Program-made: the position numbers and the translations under genes
Origin: Skermanella aerolata KACC 11604
GTDB lineage: Bacteria > Pseudomonadota > Alphaproteobacteria > Azospirillales > Azospirillaceae
Direction of reading: 5' to 3'
DNA: 64,000 nucleotides
Assembly (NCBI RefSeq): GCF_000936425.1
Contig: NZ_AVFK01000029.1
Span: 1 to 64,000 of the forward strand
Notes under the pieces: generated by a model
What the model saw: the letters and a program-made list of their open reading frames with translations, nothing else
Database searches by the model: none
Told to the model about the DNA's origin: nothing
Shown: positions 31,574-40,352 of the stretch, piece by piece
Layout of the letters: each line of letters starts with the position of its first letter
Numbering within the stretch: the first letter of the stretch is position 1

Positions 31574-32137
31574 ATGGATCAGCCGCTCGCGGGAAAGACC
31601 ATCGCCATCCTGGTGGCTAACGGTTTCGAAGAGACCGAGATGACCGAGCCCCAGCGTGCCCTGCTCAAGACCGGCGCCACTCTTAAGGTGCTTTCTCCCG
31701 AACAGGGATTGGTCAACGGCTGGCATGGCAAAGCCTGGGGTCACTATTTTCCGGTTGATCAGCAGATCGCCGAGGTTCTCGCCGCCGATTTCGACATGCT
31801 GATTCTGCCGGGCGGCGAGCGTAGCGTGGCCAAGCTGGCCGCCAACCCGCATATCCGCCGCATCGTCAGCAGCTTCATGGACGGCGGCAAGCCGGTCGCG
31901 GCGATCGACGATGGCGTCAGCCTCCTGGCGGTAGCCCAGAAGGTCAAGGGCCGCACTCTCACCGGTTCCCCGGCCGTGCGCGAAGCTCTCGAAGCTGCCG
32001 GCGCCGTTTGGAGCGAAGAGCCGATCACGATCGACAAGGCCCTCGTGACCGCCGACGGTCTCGACAACCTTCAGGCCTTCGTCGACCAGCTGGTTAAGTC
32101 CTTCACCGACGCTGCCCAGGTAAAGAAGGCCGCCTGA
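31574..32137 (+). CDS. DJ-1/PfpI family protein lacking the catalytic Cys
   Basis: A 187-aa member of the PfpI/YhbO branch: ILVANGFEETEMTEPQRALLKTGA at the N-terminus, MLILPGGERSVAKL, then the nucleophile-elbow region VAAIDDGVSLLAVA. In PfpI/DJ-1 proteins that elbow reads AICHG, so both the catalytic Cys and the next His are replaced by Asp. The conserved early Glu (GFEETE) remains. It should not act as a protease or glyoxalase by the known mechanism. ATG 31574 follows GGAGG at 9 nt; a TTG precedes it directly. A strong terminator lies after the gene. Confidence 0.85.
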   Translation: MDQPLAGKTIAILVANGFEETEMTEPQRALLKTGATLKVLSPEQGLVNGWHGKAWGHYFPVDQQIAEVLAADFDMLILPGGERSVAKLAANPHIRRIVSSFMDGGKPVAAIDDGVSLLAVAQKVKGRTLTGSPAVREALEAAGAVWSEEPITIDKALVTADGLDNLQAFVDQLVKSFTDAAQVKKAA

Positions 32138-32165
32138 CGCTCAGGCACGGTCGTCAAAATCTGTC

Positions 32166-32200
32166 AAAAAACGCCGCATCCATTGGATCGCGGCGTTTTT
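32166..32200 (+). terminator. Rho-independent terminator after the DJ-1/PfpI gene
   Basis: The arms AAAAAACGCCGC and GCGGCGTTTTT flank a 12-nt loop (ATCCATTGGATC, itself a palindrome), and the stem runs into a T-run at 32196-32200. This is a textbook intrinsic terminator 29 bp after the stop codon. The A-run on the left makes it potentially bidirectional. Confidence 0.9.
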
Positions 32201-32380
32201 CGTGTCTTCGACGGACGGTCGGGCAAGCAGGTGGCCGGGCAAAGTGGCGGGATGATCGCAGGAGAGACTTTTCCAAAACCACGGGGAGCCTTCGGCGTGC
32301 CTGCGTGTTTCTCCGCCGCAGCCTGCCATCCGACCCATCGATAGAGCGGGCGGCGCCCTGAAGCCGGAGACGAAAAGCCC

Positions 32381-33556
32381 GTGATCCCGTACTTTCCCCG
32401 TCGGCACCGTCTGGTTGCCGCAACATGCCTTACTGCTCTGCTGGCGTTTGGCGGCATGCCCGAGCCGGCGTCGGCCCAGGCGCCCGACGATGCGTTCATC
32501 GCGGGTTATGCCGCCGCCGTCCTCCAGCGCGAGTTCGGGCTTGCCGCGTCGAAGGTCACCGTGTCGGGCGGGGTCGTCCAAGTCGATGCCGCGACCCTGC
32601 AATCGTCCGCCGGTCCGCGCCTGCGCACCGCCTTGTCCGAGATTCCGGGCGTGACCGACGTGCGGGTGCGCGAAGCCTCGGTGCCGGCCACGGCCGCTCC
32701 CGGTCTGGCTCCGGCTGCTCCCGCCGCGGCCGGCCGGCCCGACGGCGCGCCGCCTCCCGCGACCGCCGTCACGCAGGACGAGGGCGGTCAGGTGCTGCCG
32801 CGATCTAACCTGTTCGAGCCGCTGATGGCCGATCCGCGCTGGCCGCGCTTCTCGGCGGCCTACCGCTACTTTACGGACGATCCTGATGTCGAGCACGCCG
32901 GGGCAGTCAGCTTCGGCGAGACCTTCTCTCTCTATCGCAACAGTTTGTTCGGCGGACGCTGGGAAATCGGGTTCCAGGCGGCGGTGTTCTCCATCTTCGA
33001 CCTGAACAGCGACAGTCTCGACCTGATCAACGCCGACTACTGGGTCGGCATCCCGATTTCCTACCGGATCGGCGATTTCTCGGTGCTTGGGCGCGTCTAT
33101 CACCAGAGCTCGCACCTGGGCGACGAGTTCCTGCTGCGGGAAGGGATCGACCAGTCGCGCCGGATCAACCTGAGCTACGAGGCGGTGGAAGCGCTGGCGT
33201 CCTACGACATCGGCGAGGAGTTCCGTGTCTATGGCGGCTTCAGCTATCTGTTCGACCAGGAACCCTCCGACCTGAAGCCCTGGGGCACCCAGGCCGGCGT
33301 GGAATATGAGAGCAGCGAAACCTTCGCCGGCGGTCACCTCCGGCCGATCGCCGCCGCCGATCTGAAGTTCAGGGAAGAGTCGGACTGGGACATGGACCTG
33401 TCGCTCCGCGCCGGCGTCCAGCTGGAAAGCACCTTCCTCAATCCCCGGCGTATCCGGCTGCTTGCGGAATACTACAACGGTTCGAACCCGAACGGTCAGT
33501 TCTACTCCCGGAAGCTGGAATATATCGGCTTCGGGGTAAACGTTCAGCTGGACTGA
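32381..33556 (+). CDS. DUF1207-like envelope protein with BON-like N-terminus
   Basis: A 391-aa exported protein. A GTG start at 32381 with GGAGA upstream leads into a basic signal peptide (RRHRLVAATCLTALLAFGG, cleavage after ASA). Residues about 38-105 resemble a BON-type fold (LAASKVTVSGGVVQVDAATLQ, IPGVTDVRVREAS), followed by an Ala/Pro linker. The C-terminal 260 residues match DUF1207-type proteins (FAAYRYF-type start, SFGETFSLYRN, YWVGIPISYRIGDFSVLGRVYHQSSHLGDEF) and look like an outer-membrane barrel. Function unknown; the convergent kynA ends 18 bp away. Confidence 0.75.
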   Translation: MIPYFPRRHRLVAATCLTALLAFGGMPEPASAQAPDDAFIAGYAAAVLQREFGLAASKVTVSGGVVQVDAATLQSSAGPRLRTALSEIPGVTDVRVREASVPATAAPGLAPAAPAAAGRPDGAPPPATAVTQDEGGQVLPRSNLFEPLMADPRWPRFSAAYRYFTDDPDVEHAGAVSFGETFSLYRNSLFGGRWEIGFQAAVFSIFDLNSDSLDLINADYWVGIPISYRIGDFSVLGRVYHQSSHLGDEFLLREGIDQSRRINLSYEAVEALASYDIGEEFRVYGGFSYLFDQEPSDLKPWGTQAGVEYESSETFAGGHLRPIAAADLKFREESDWDMDLSLRAGVQLESTFLNPRRIRLLAEYYNGSNPNGQFYSRKLEYIGFGVNVQLD

Positions 33557-33574
33557 GGAACGGACGCGCCTGCG

Positions 33575-34414
33575 TCACGAAAGCTCGGTGCGGACCTCCC
33601 ACAGTTCGGGGAAGAAGGTCGTGTCGAGCGCGTGGCGCAGGTAGCCCACTCCCGCCGTCCCGCCGGTTCCGCGCTTGAAGCCGATGATCCGCTTGACCGT
33701 GGTCATATGGCGGAACCGCCATTGCTGAAACCAATCTTCCAGGTCCACCAGTTCCTCGGCCAACTGGTACAGGTCCCAGTGCGCGGCGGTGTTCCGGTAG
33801 ATCACGGTCCAGGCCGCCAGGACGCTGGGATCGCTGCGATGGGGCGTCGCTTGGTCGCGCGCCAGTACTTCGGGCGCTATCGCGAAGCCGCGCCGCGCCA
33901 GGAGCCCGATCGTCGCGTCGTACAGGCTGGGTCCTTCCAGCGCCTCCTTCAACGCCGCATGCAGGTCGGGACGGTGCCGGTGCGGAGCCAGCATCGCGGC
34001 CCGCTTGTTTCCGAGCAGGAACTCCATCATCCGGTACTGGTGGGACTGGAAGCCGGACGACTGCCCTAGTTTGTCGCGGAACTTCAGGTAGTCCGTCGGC
34101 GTCAGGGTCGACAGGATGTCCCAGGACTGGATCAACTGGCTCTGTATCCGGGAAACGCGGGCGAGGTTCTTGAAAGCGGGCTGGAGATCGTCGTGTTCCA
34201 GCCCCGATATGGTCGCCTTCAACTCGTGGATCGCCAGCTTCAGCCAAAGCTCGGTCGCCTGATGGATGACGATGAACAGCATCTCGTCATGCTGATCGGA
34301 TACCGGCTGCTGACAGGCGAGCAGGGGATCGAGCTTCAGGTAATCGCCGTAGCTCATCGATGCGGCGAAGTCGGTATGGACGCCGGCCGCCTCCTCGTCT
34401 GGGATCTTCGCCAT
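33575..34414 (-). CDS. kynA: Tryptophan 2,3-dioxygenase
   Basis: Heme enzyme opening the indole ring of L-tryptophan to N-formylkynurenine, first step of the kynurenine pathway. The 279-aa length fits bacterial TDO. Family features include [36 protein letters not shown] (substrate-side His and tetramer helices), [44 protein letters not shown], and the C-terminal axial-heme region [24 protein letters not shown]. It lies 33 bp downstream of kynU on the same strand. No formamidase is present in the window. Confidence 0.95.
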   Translation of the reverse strand: MAKIPDEEAAGVHTDFAASMSYGDYLKLDPLLACQQPVSDQHDEMLFIVIHQATELWLKLAIHELKATISGLEHDDLQPAFKNLARVSRIQSQLIQSWDILSTLTPTDYLKFRDKLGQSSGFQSHQYRMMEFLLGNKRAAMLAPHRHRPDLHAALKEALEGPSLYDATIGLLARRGFAIAPEVLARDQATPHRSDPSVLAAWTVIYRNTAAHWDLYQLAEELVDLEDWFQQWRFRHMTTVKRIIGFKRGTGGTAGVGYLRHALDTTFFPELWEVRTELS

Positions 34415-34447
34415 GGTGGTTCATGCTCCCTGTTCGGGTAAGGGGCT

Positions 34448-35704
34448 TCAGGTGACCGATGCACGCGTTTGGAACTCCGGTCGGTCCCATTCTCTCGACT
34501 CCATCACGGTGACCAGATGGTCGACCGCGTGCCAAATGTCGGCATGGCCGACATAGAGCGGTGCGAAGCCGAAGCGCAGGATGTCCGGTGCCCGGAAGTC
34601 CCCGATCACGCCGCGCGCGATCAGGGCCTGCACGATCGGGTATCCGTGTTCGTGGGCAAAGCAGATCTGGCTGCCGCGGCTGGCCTCGTCGGCAGGCGAG
34701 GCCAGCCGGAAGCCGTACCGGCCGCATCGCCGTTCGACCAGCTTCGCGAACAGGCGACCCAGGGTCATGGACTTGGCCCGCAGCGCCGCCCCGTCGGCCT
34801 CCAGCATCAGGTCGACCCCTACTTCAAGGGCTGCGAGGCCGATGACCGAGGGCGTTCCGGTCAGCATCCGCTCAAGGCCTTGCGCCGGACGATAGCCGGT
34901 CTCGAAGGCGAAGGGCGCGGCATGCCCCATCCAGCCGGACAGGGCAGGGCGCAACTCCGCGTGATGGCGCCGTGCTGCGAACAGGAAGGCGGGCGCTCCC
35001 GGTCCGCCGTTGAGGTACTTGTAGCCGCAGCCGACCGCGAAGTCGGCCCCGGCGCCGTTCAGGTCTACCGGGACGGCGCCGACGCTGTGCGCCAGATCCC
35101 ACAGGACCAGCGCTCCGGCCCGGTGAGCCCGTGCCGTGATCGCCGCCATGTCGTGAAGGGCGCCGGTCCGGTAGTTGACGTGGGTCAGGGATACCAGCGC
35201 GGTATCGTCGTCGATGGCACCCTCGATGTCTGTTCCATCGGCCAGCCGCAGCTCGTGCCGGCCGCCCAGCAGCTCGATCAACCCTTCGGCAATGTAGAGA
35301 TCGGTTGGGAAGTTGGAGCGTTCCGACAGGATGACCCGGCGCTCCGGCCGCAGCCGAAGAGCCGCAGCCATCAACTTGAACAGGTTGACCGATGTCGAGT
35401 CGGCGACCAGCACCTCACCGGGTTCAGCTCCGGTCAGCCGGCCGATCTTGTCGCCGACGATGCGCGGCAGGTCGATCCAGCGATGAGCCGTCCAGCCCCG
35501 GATCAGGCTTTCGCCCCATTCCCGCCCGACGACCTCGGCCGTCCGGTCGAGCGCCGTCTTGGGGAGCGCTCCCAGCGAGTTCCCGTCCAGGTAGATCACA
35601 CCATCCGGCAGCGCGAACCGCTCCCGGAAGCGGGCAAGCGGGTCCGCCGCGTCCAGCGCCTCGCAGTGCTTGAGGTCGATGCTGTCCAGATCCACTCCGG
35701 TCAT
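34448..35704 (-). CDS. kynU: Kynureninase
   Basis: PLP enzyme cleaving L-kynurenine to anthranilate and L-alanine. The 418-aa protein has the PLP-lysine K229 in AVGCGYKYLNGGPGAPAF, the cofactor Asp in VLWDLAHSVGAVPVDL, and the conserved N-terminal YLDGNSLGALPK. It is the first gene of a kynU-kynA operon, so tryptophan can be converted to anthranilate except for the formamidase step. The upstream gap is shared with a divergent hemoglobin gene. Confidence 0.95.
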   Translation of the reverse strand: MTGVDLDSIDLKHCEALDAADPLARFRERFALPDGVIYLDGNSLGALPKTALDRTAEVVGREWGESLIRGWTAHRWIDLPRIVGDKIGRLTGAEPGEVLVADSTSVNLFKLMAAALRLRPERRVILSERSNFPTDLYIAEGLIELLGGRHELRLADGTDIEGAIDDDTALVSLTHVNYRTGALHDMAAITARAHRAGALVLWDLAHSVGAVPVDLNGAGADFAVGCGYKYLNGGPGAPAFLFAARRHHAELRPALSGWMGHAAPFAFETGYRPAQGLERMLTGTPSVIGLAALEVGVDLMLEADGAALRAKSMTLGRLFAKLVERRCGRYGFRLASPADEASRGSQICFAHEHGYPIVQALIARGVIGDFRAPDILRFGFAPLYVGHADIWHAVDHLVTVMESREWDRPEFQTRASVT

Positions 35705-35775
35705 CGGCTTTCCCTTTCCTGGGACCGCTCACCGGCTGGATGCCGGGGAGCGGCCAAGTGACACAGCAAAGATGC

Positions 35776-35793
35776 ATAACTTGCACATGTTAT
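35776..35793. promoter_or_regulatory. ATAAC-N8-GTTAT inverted repeat between kynU and hemoglobin genes
   Basis: ATAAC (35776-35780) and GTTAT (35789-35793) form an inverted repeat in the 139-bp divergent gap, 72 bp before kynU and 51 bp before the hemoglobin start. In other bacteria kyn operons are controlled by an Lrp-type activator, KynR, but no kynR gene is here, so the protein that might bind is unknown. Confidence 0.3.
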
Positions 35794-35843
35794 CGTTCGC
35801 GTGCGAAGCTGGCGCTCCAGGCTTTGGAAACGCGGGATGTGAG

Positions 35844-36236
35844 ATGAAGTTCGACAGCGTCACCGACGACAATATCGTCACTCTGGTGGACCGTTTCTAT
35901 GACCGCATCCGCGAGGACGCGGAGCTCGGGCCGGTTTTCGAGGGGATCGTCGCCGGCCACTGGGACAGGCACCTGACCACCATGTACCGGTTCTGGTCCT
36001 CCGTCATGCTGAAGTCGGGCACCTATCACGGCAGTCCGATGCAAGCGCACATGCGCATCCCGGACCTGCGGCCCGAGCTGTTTTCCCGCTGGCTGGTCCT
36101 GTTCGAGCGGACCGTCACGGAGATGTTCGAGCCGGACCTTGCGGCCCGCTTCCTGGAGCGAGCCAACCGCATCGCCGAAAGCCTGAAGCTCGGACTGTTC
36201 TTCCGGCCTGAGGCCGTGGTCGTCAACCGTTCCTGA
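35844..36236 (+). CDS. Group III truncated hemoglobin
   Basis: A 130-aa globin of the truncated 2-on-2 type, group III. Seen features: IVTLVDRFYDRIREDAELGPVFEGIV, with the B-helix Phe-Tyr pair typical of trHb, HLTTMYRFWSSVMLKSGTYHGSPMQAHMRIPDL, where His of QAHMRIP is the likely proximal ligand, and the C-terminal helix LAARFLERANRIAESLKLGLF. These proteins bind oxygen or NO and are often linked to nitrosative stress. ATG 35844 is preferred for length; ATG 35787 in frame would add 19 residues. Confidence 0.88.
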   Translation: MKFDSVTDDNIVTLVDRFYDRIREDAELGPVFEGIVAGHWDRHLTTMYRFWSSVMLKSGTYHGSPMQAHMRIPDLRPELFSRWLVLFERTVTEMFEPDLAARFLERANRIAESLKLGLFFRPEAVVVNRS

Positions 36237-36259
36237 CGGGTACGAATTCCGGCGCTCAT

Positions 36260-36275
36260 GTCAGCGATACGTCAG
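36260..36275 (+). promoter_or_regulatory. GTCAG direct repeat, 11-bp period
   Basis: GTCAG occurs at 36260-36264 and 36271-36275. Two half-sites 11 bp apart on one strand are the classic layout for OmpR/PhoB-family response regulators. The site lies 75-90 bp before the PepSY gene, the first gene of an operon that encodes exactly such a regulator, so autoregulation is likely. TAGTGT at 36286 could be the -10 element. Confidence 0.5.
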
Positions 36276-36349
36276 GTTGCGCGGCTAGTGTCCCTCTCGT
36301 GAAACAACCACGGCGGGCCGCACGGCCTGCCAGACACGAGGCAACCGAC

Positions 36350-36634
36350 ATGAACCGCACGACACTCCTCCTGACCGTATCCCTGGCGCTCGCCCTCGCC
36401 GCCGGCCCGGCGCTGGCCGGACCGAAGTGCACCGGCGAGGCCAAGGACAAATGGCTGTCCGAAGAGGCGATGAAGCAGAAGATCGCCGAGATGGGCTTCA
36501 AGGACATCCGCACCTTCAAGACGACCAGCGGCAACTGCTACGAAATCTACGGCCACGACAAGGACGGCAGGAAGGCCGAGGTCTATTTCAACCCGGTCAA
36601 CGGCTCCATCGTCAAATCGGAAATCGGGGGCTGA
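36350..36634 (+). CDS. PepSY domain small periplasmic protein
   Basis: A 94-aa secreted protein: signal peptide NRTTLLLTVSLALALAAGPALA, then a PepSY-type domain (WLSEEAMKQKIAEMGFKDIRTFKTTSGNCYEIYGHDKDGRKAEVYFNPVNGSIVKSE). Two cysteines (GPKCTGEA and GNCYEI) could form a disulfide. This is the first gene of a four-gene run with a cytochrome b and a two-component pair, with 2 bp to the next start. The role may be as a sensor ligand or inhibitor; inference only. Confidence 0.8.
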   Translation: MNRTTLLLTVSLALALAAGPALAGPKCTGEAKDKWLSEEAMKQKIAEMGFKDIRTFKTTSGNCYEIYGHDKDGRKAEVYFNPVNGSIVKSEIGG

Positions 36635-36636
36635 CC

Positions 36637-37194
36637 ATGAATGCCGCCGAGGGCTCGGTATCGGGAGGACCTGGATCGGCAGGCTCGGTATCGGTATGGG
36701 ACCCCGTCGTCCGCATCTTTCATTGGACGGTGGTGGCGGGGTGCCTCGCCAACCTCTTCATCGTGGAGGACGGCGGGCGGGCGCATGAGGTCATCGGCTA
36801 TGCCGTGGCGGCGGTGCTGGTAGTCCGATTGGTCTGGGGCTTCGTCGGGACCCGCTACGCCCGGTTCAGCGACTTCGTGCCGGGACCGCGCCGGCTGGCC
36901 GAGTACCTGACCCTGATGGCCCAGGGGCGGGAGCCGCGTCAGGTCGGTCATAACCCGGCCGCCGCCGTCATGATGGTGGTGCTGATGGCGCTGCTCGCCG
37001 CCGTCAGCATCACCGGCTGGATGGCGACACTGGACGCTTTCTGGGGCGTCGAGTGGGTCGAGGAGCTTCACGAGGTCACGGCCGACGCGATACTATGGCT
37101 GGCGCTGATCCATGCCGGCGCCGCCTTGTACGAGAGCATGCGTCACCGCGAGAACTTGGTGTGGGCGATGGTCACGGGCCGGAAACGGGCATGA
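36637..37194 (+). CDS. Cytochrome b561-type membrane protein
   Basis: A 185-aa cytochrome b/b6-domain protein (Ni-hydrogenase type I cytochrome b-like) with four transmembrane helices. Candidate heme ligands are His in DPVVRIFHWTVVAGCL, HEVIGYAVAAVLVVRLVWGFVGTRYARF, and the late ELHEVTADAILWLALIHAGAALYESMRHRENLVWAM. The chain is short, as for stand-alone electron-transfer cytochromes. Its stop overlaps the regulator start by four bases. With the PepSY protein it probably forms a redox module controlled by the downstream two-component system. Confidence 0.88.
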   Translation: MNAAEGSVSGGPGSAGSVSVWDPVVRIFHWTVVAGCLANLFIVEDGGRAHEVIGYAVAAVLVVRLVWGFVGTRYARFSDFVPGPRRLAEYLTLMAQGREPRQVGHNPAAAVMMVVLMALLAAVSITGWMATLDAFWGVEWVEELHEVTADAILWLALIHAGAALYESMRHRENLVWAMVTGRKRA

Positions 37195-37871
37195 GGGTCT
37201 TGCTGGTCGAGGACAACGAGCGTCTTTCGTCCCTGATGAGGGGCGGGTTGTCGCGTGGCGGGTTCACGGTCGATGTCTTCGACCTGCTGGAAGATGCGGA
37301 AGCCGCCCTGGACACGGTGGACTACGACCTGATCCTGCTGGATCTGGGCCTGCCCGATGGGGACGGGATGGACTGGCTGAAGCGGTTCCGCCGAGGCAGC
37401 CGGGACGTCCCCGTCCTGGTCGTGACCGCGCGGGGCGGCCTGACCGATCGGGTGGCCGGACTGGATACCGGTGCCGACGACTATCTGGTCAAGCCGTTCG
37501 AGATGGACGAGTTGCTGGCGCGCTGCCGCGCCGTCCTGCGGCGTCCGGGGGCGGCTCTCTCGACCGTGCTCGCGGCCGGCAACGTCACGCTCGACACGAC
37601 GTCGCGGCAGGTCGCGGTCGCCGGCAGCCAGATCGACGCGCCGCGCCGGGAGACGGACCTGCTCGAAGTGCTGCTTCGCCGCTCCGGCCAAGTCGTGCCG
37701 CGCGCGGTGCTGGAGGAACGATTATACGGTTTCGACGACGAGGTGACGCCGAATGCCCTGGAGGCCCATGTTTCCCGCTTGCGGCGGCGTCTGTCGGACG
37801 CGGCGGCCGACGTGACCGTCCATACGGTCAGGGGCGTCGGCTACCTGCTGCGGCCCGCCGTGGCGCCGTGA
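37191..37871 (+). CDS. OmpR/PhoB family response regulator
   Basis: A 226-aa regulator with a receiver domain (acidic pair E7-D8, phosphoacceptor D51 in LILLDLGLPDGDG, conserved Lys in DDYLVKPFEMDELLAR) and a C-terminal winged helix (LLEVLLRRSGQVVPRAVLEERLYGFDDEVTPNALEAHVSRLRRRL). It is coupled by overlaps to both the cytochrome gene upstream and the kinase downstream. The GTCAG direct repeat at 36260 is a plausible target. Confidence 0.92.
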   Translation: MRVLLVEDNERLSSLMRGGLSRGGFTVDVFDLLEDAEAALDTVDYDLILLDLGLPDGDGMDWLKRFRRGSRDVPVLVVTARGGLTDRVAGLDTGADDYLVKPFEMDELLARCRAVLRRPGAALSTVLAAGNVTLDTTSRQVAVAGSQIDAPRRETDLLEVLLRRSGQVVPRAVLEERLYGFDDEVTPNALEAHVSRLRRRLSDAAADVTVHTVRGVGYLLRPAVAP

Positions 37872-39265
37872 TGCGGATGCCGTCGGCACGGCCGGCACAG
37901 CGGCCTTCGGTCACCCGGCTGATCACGCGCCGGCTGATCCTGGCGGCCGGGCTGCTGATGGTGGCGCAGGTCGTTCTGGTCGCGATGCATTACGGCTGGG
38001 ACGGCAGGCGGCTGGGTGTCCGGGTCGCGGCGAACGAGGCGGAACGGATCGCCGGCCATATCGGGATCGGACCCGAGGGACGGCCCGTCCTGGCCCTGCC
38101 GGAGGAGCATGTAGAACGTTACCGGGATCACAGGGCAGCCTATGCCTTCCGGGTCGTCGATGCCGATGGAGCCGAAGTCGCGGGCATGAATCCCGATCTG
38201 TTCACGGTGATGCTGCCCGAGCCTGCGACGGCGCCCGACCTGTTCTGGCGCGTCGTGCCCGGACCGCAGGGCGAAACCCGCGTCCTCGTCCAGCGCTTCG
38301 ACCGCATAGCGCCGGGCCTGCTGATCGCCATCGCCATCGCCTCCGATCCGGACCGGCTCGCCTGGGTGGCGCTGCTGCACGAGGTCGTCGATCATGTCGC
38401 GATCCCGATGGTGCCGCTTGCCCTGCTGCTGCTGGCCGTCAACGTCTATGCCGTGCGCCGAAGCCTGCTTCCGCTGGCACGGGCCGCCGGAGAGGCCGCC
38501 GTCCTGGACGCCCGGCGCGGCGGGCTGCGGCTGTCGGCCGGCGACGATCTCCCGCGGGAGGTCCATGCGCTGGTCGGCGCCGTCAACGCGGCGCTGGGCC
38601 GGGCGGACGAGGTGCTGCGCTTCCAGCGCGAGTTCACGGCCAACGTGGCGCATGAACTGCGCACCCCCCTGGCCGTGCTGCTGCTGCAACTGGACGAAAT
38701 CGGCGGACCGGCGGCGGAGGCGGCCAAGAGCGACATCCAGGCGATGTCCCGGCTGGTCGACCAGTTGCTCCGCGTCGCCCAGATCGAGGGAATGTCGGCG
38801 GAACCTCCGACCGATGTCGATCTGGCCGAAGTCGGACGCGGCGTCGTCCAGCAATTGGCCCCAATCGCGCTGGACCGGGGCCGCGAAACCGAATTCCGGG
38901 ACCAAAGCGCTTCCATCATCCAGGGCCATCGGGACGCCATCGCGGGCGCCGTCCGCAACCTCGTGGACAATGCGCTGCGCGCGGCGCCCAAGGGATCGCT
39001 GATAACGGTCAGCGCCGGGCCGGGTCCCGTGATCGAGGTATGCGACCAGGGACCGGGCATCGACCCGGCCTTGCGCCGGGACCTGTTCGACCGGTTCGCC
39101 CAGGGGGACAGGCGGACGCGCGGCAGCGCCGGCCTGGGGCTGGCCATCGTCGCCAAGACGATGGAGATCCATGACGGTTCCGTCACCGTCGCCGACCGCC
39201 CTGGCGGCGGAACCCTTTTCCGCCTGGTTTTTCCCGATCAGGGACCTTTCAGCGAACCGCCTTGA
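37871..39265 (+). CDS. Sensor histidine kinase of the PepSY-cytochrome operon
   Basis: A 464-aa inner-membrane kinase. Two transmembrane segments (LILAAGLLMVAQVVLVAMH and VAIPMVPLALLLLAVNVYAV) bracket a periplasmic domain of about 140 residues. HisKA has H261 in NVAHELRTPLAVLLLQLDEI, followed by HATPase motifs NLVDNALRAA, EVCDQGPGIDP and GSAGLGLAIVAKTME. The ATG at 37871 shares a base with the regulator stop. Its 3' end overlaps the convergent ctaA gene by 17 bp. Confidence 0.9.
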   Translation: MRMPSARPAQRPSVTRLITRRLILAAGLLMVAQVVLVAMHYGWDGRRLGVRVAANEAERIAGHIGIGPEGRPVLALPEEHVERYRDHRAAYAFRVVDADGAEVAGMNPDLFTVMLPEPATAPDLFWRVVPGPQGETRVLVQRFDRIAPGLLIAIAIASDPDRLAWVALLHEVVDHVAIPMVPLALLLLAVNVYAVRRSLLPLARAAGEAAVLDARRGGLRLSAGDDLPREVHALVGAVNAALGRADEVLRFQREFTANVAHELRTPLAVLLLQLDEIGGPAAEAAKSDIQAMSRLVDQLLRVAQIEGMSAEPPTDVDLAEVGRGVVQQLAPIALDRGRETEFRDQSASIIQGHRDAIAGAVRNLVDNALRAAPKGSLITVSAGPGPVIEVCDQGPGIDPALRRDLFDRFAQGDRRTRGSAGLGLAIVAKTMEIHDGSVTVADRPGGGTLFRLVFPDQGPFSEPP

Positions 39266-40352
39266 CCTCGTGGCGCAGCCAGATCAGCAGGGCGATCAGG
39301 GTGAGGGCGCCGGCCTGATGGGCTGCCGCCAGCGGGATCGCGACGACGCTGATCAAGGTCGCGACGCCGAGCACGATCTGAAGCACCATCATGGCGCCGG
39401 TCGCATGACCGATCAGGTGGCCGCGCGGGCTGAGGTCGCTGCGGACCGTCCTCCACCACAGGGCCAGCACCACGACGCCGGTGACGATGGCGAGCCAGCG
39501 GTGGGTGAACTGGACGGCGGCGTGGTTCTCCACGAAGTTCAAGGCCGCCGGGTCGAGGAACCACATGTCCTCAGGCACCAGATGCCCGCCCATCAGCGGC
39601 CAGGTGTTGTAGATCATGCCGGCGTCCAGCCCGGCGACGAAGGCGCCCCAGGCGACCGTGACCGCGACCAGACCCAGCGCCATCCCGATATGGCGGCGGA
39701 GCGCCGGAGCTTTGGTGCTGCCGCTCGACGCCGGCTTGGGGTCGAGCAGGCCCAGGGCGATCCACAGCATCACCGCGAAGATGATGAAGGCCATGCCCAG
39801 GTGCAGCGCCAGCCGGTAATGGCTGACGGAGGGCCGGTCGACCAGACCGCTGACCACCATGAACCAGCCGATGCCGCCTTGGAGGCCGCCGAGCAGGAAC
39901 AACCCCAGCAGCTTGGGCATCATCCCCTTGGGGATGCGCTTGGTCGCCCAGAACCACAGGAAGGGCAGCAGGAAGGCGAAGCCGATCAACTGGCCCCAGA
40001 ACCGGTGGAACCACTCCCAGAAGAAGATGTGCTTGAACTCTTCCAGCGACATCCCGGCATTGACGTAGCGGTATTCGGGAGTTGCCTGATACAGGCCGAA
40101 CACGCGGTTCCACTCCTCCGCCGACAGGGGCGGCAGCATGCCGATCAGCGGCTTCCATTCCACCATCGACAGGCCCGACTCGGTCAGCCGGGTGATCGCT
40201 CCGATCACCGCCATGGCGAATACCATGCCGCAGCAGATCAGCAGCCAGAAGGCTATGGCGCGCGACGCCGGAGCGGCACTGGCCTCGGCATCGCGCGAGG
40301 CGGGATAGGTGACGGACGACAAGGCTTTGACCCATTCTTTTCTGGCGGCCAT
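39249..40352 (-). CDS. ctaA: Heme A synthase (COX15/CtaA)
   Basis: Inner-membrane enzyme oxidising the C8 methyl of heme O to give heme A for cytochrome aa3 oxidases. The 367-aa length and eight predicted helices fit the alphaproteobacterial type 2 form. Four conserved histidines are seen in IFFWEWFHRFWGQLIGF, SHYRLALHLGMAFIIF, AVQFTHRWLAIVTG and AAAHQAGALTLIALL. The early motif AIGAITRLTESGLSM-like (VIGAITRLTESGLSMVEWKP) is also typical. No cox operon is in the window. Confidence 0.95.
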   Translation of the reverse strand: MAARKEWVKALSSVTYPASRDAEASAAPASRAIAFWLLICCGMVFAMAVIGAITRLTESGLSMVEWKPLIGMLPPLSAEEWNRVFGLYQATPEYRYVNAGMSLEEFKHIFFWEWFHRFWGQLIGFAFLLPFLWFWATKRIPKGMMPKLLGLFLLGGLQGGIGWFMVVSGLVDRPSVSHYRLALHLGMAFIIFAVMLWIALGLLDPKPASSGSTKAPALRRHIGMALGLVAVTVAWGAFVAGLDAGMIYNTWPLMGGHLVPEDMWFLDPAALNFVENHAAVQFTHRWLAIVTGVVVLALWWRTVRSDLSPRGHLIGHATGAMMVLQIVLGVATLISVVAIPLAAAHQAGALTLIALLIWLRHEVKAVR

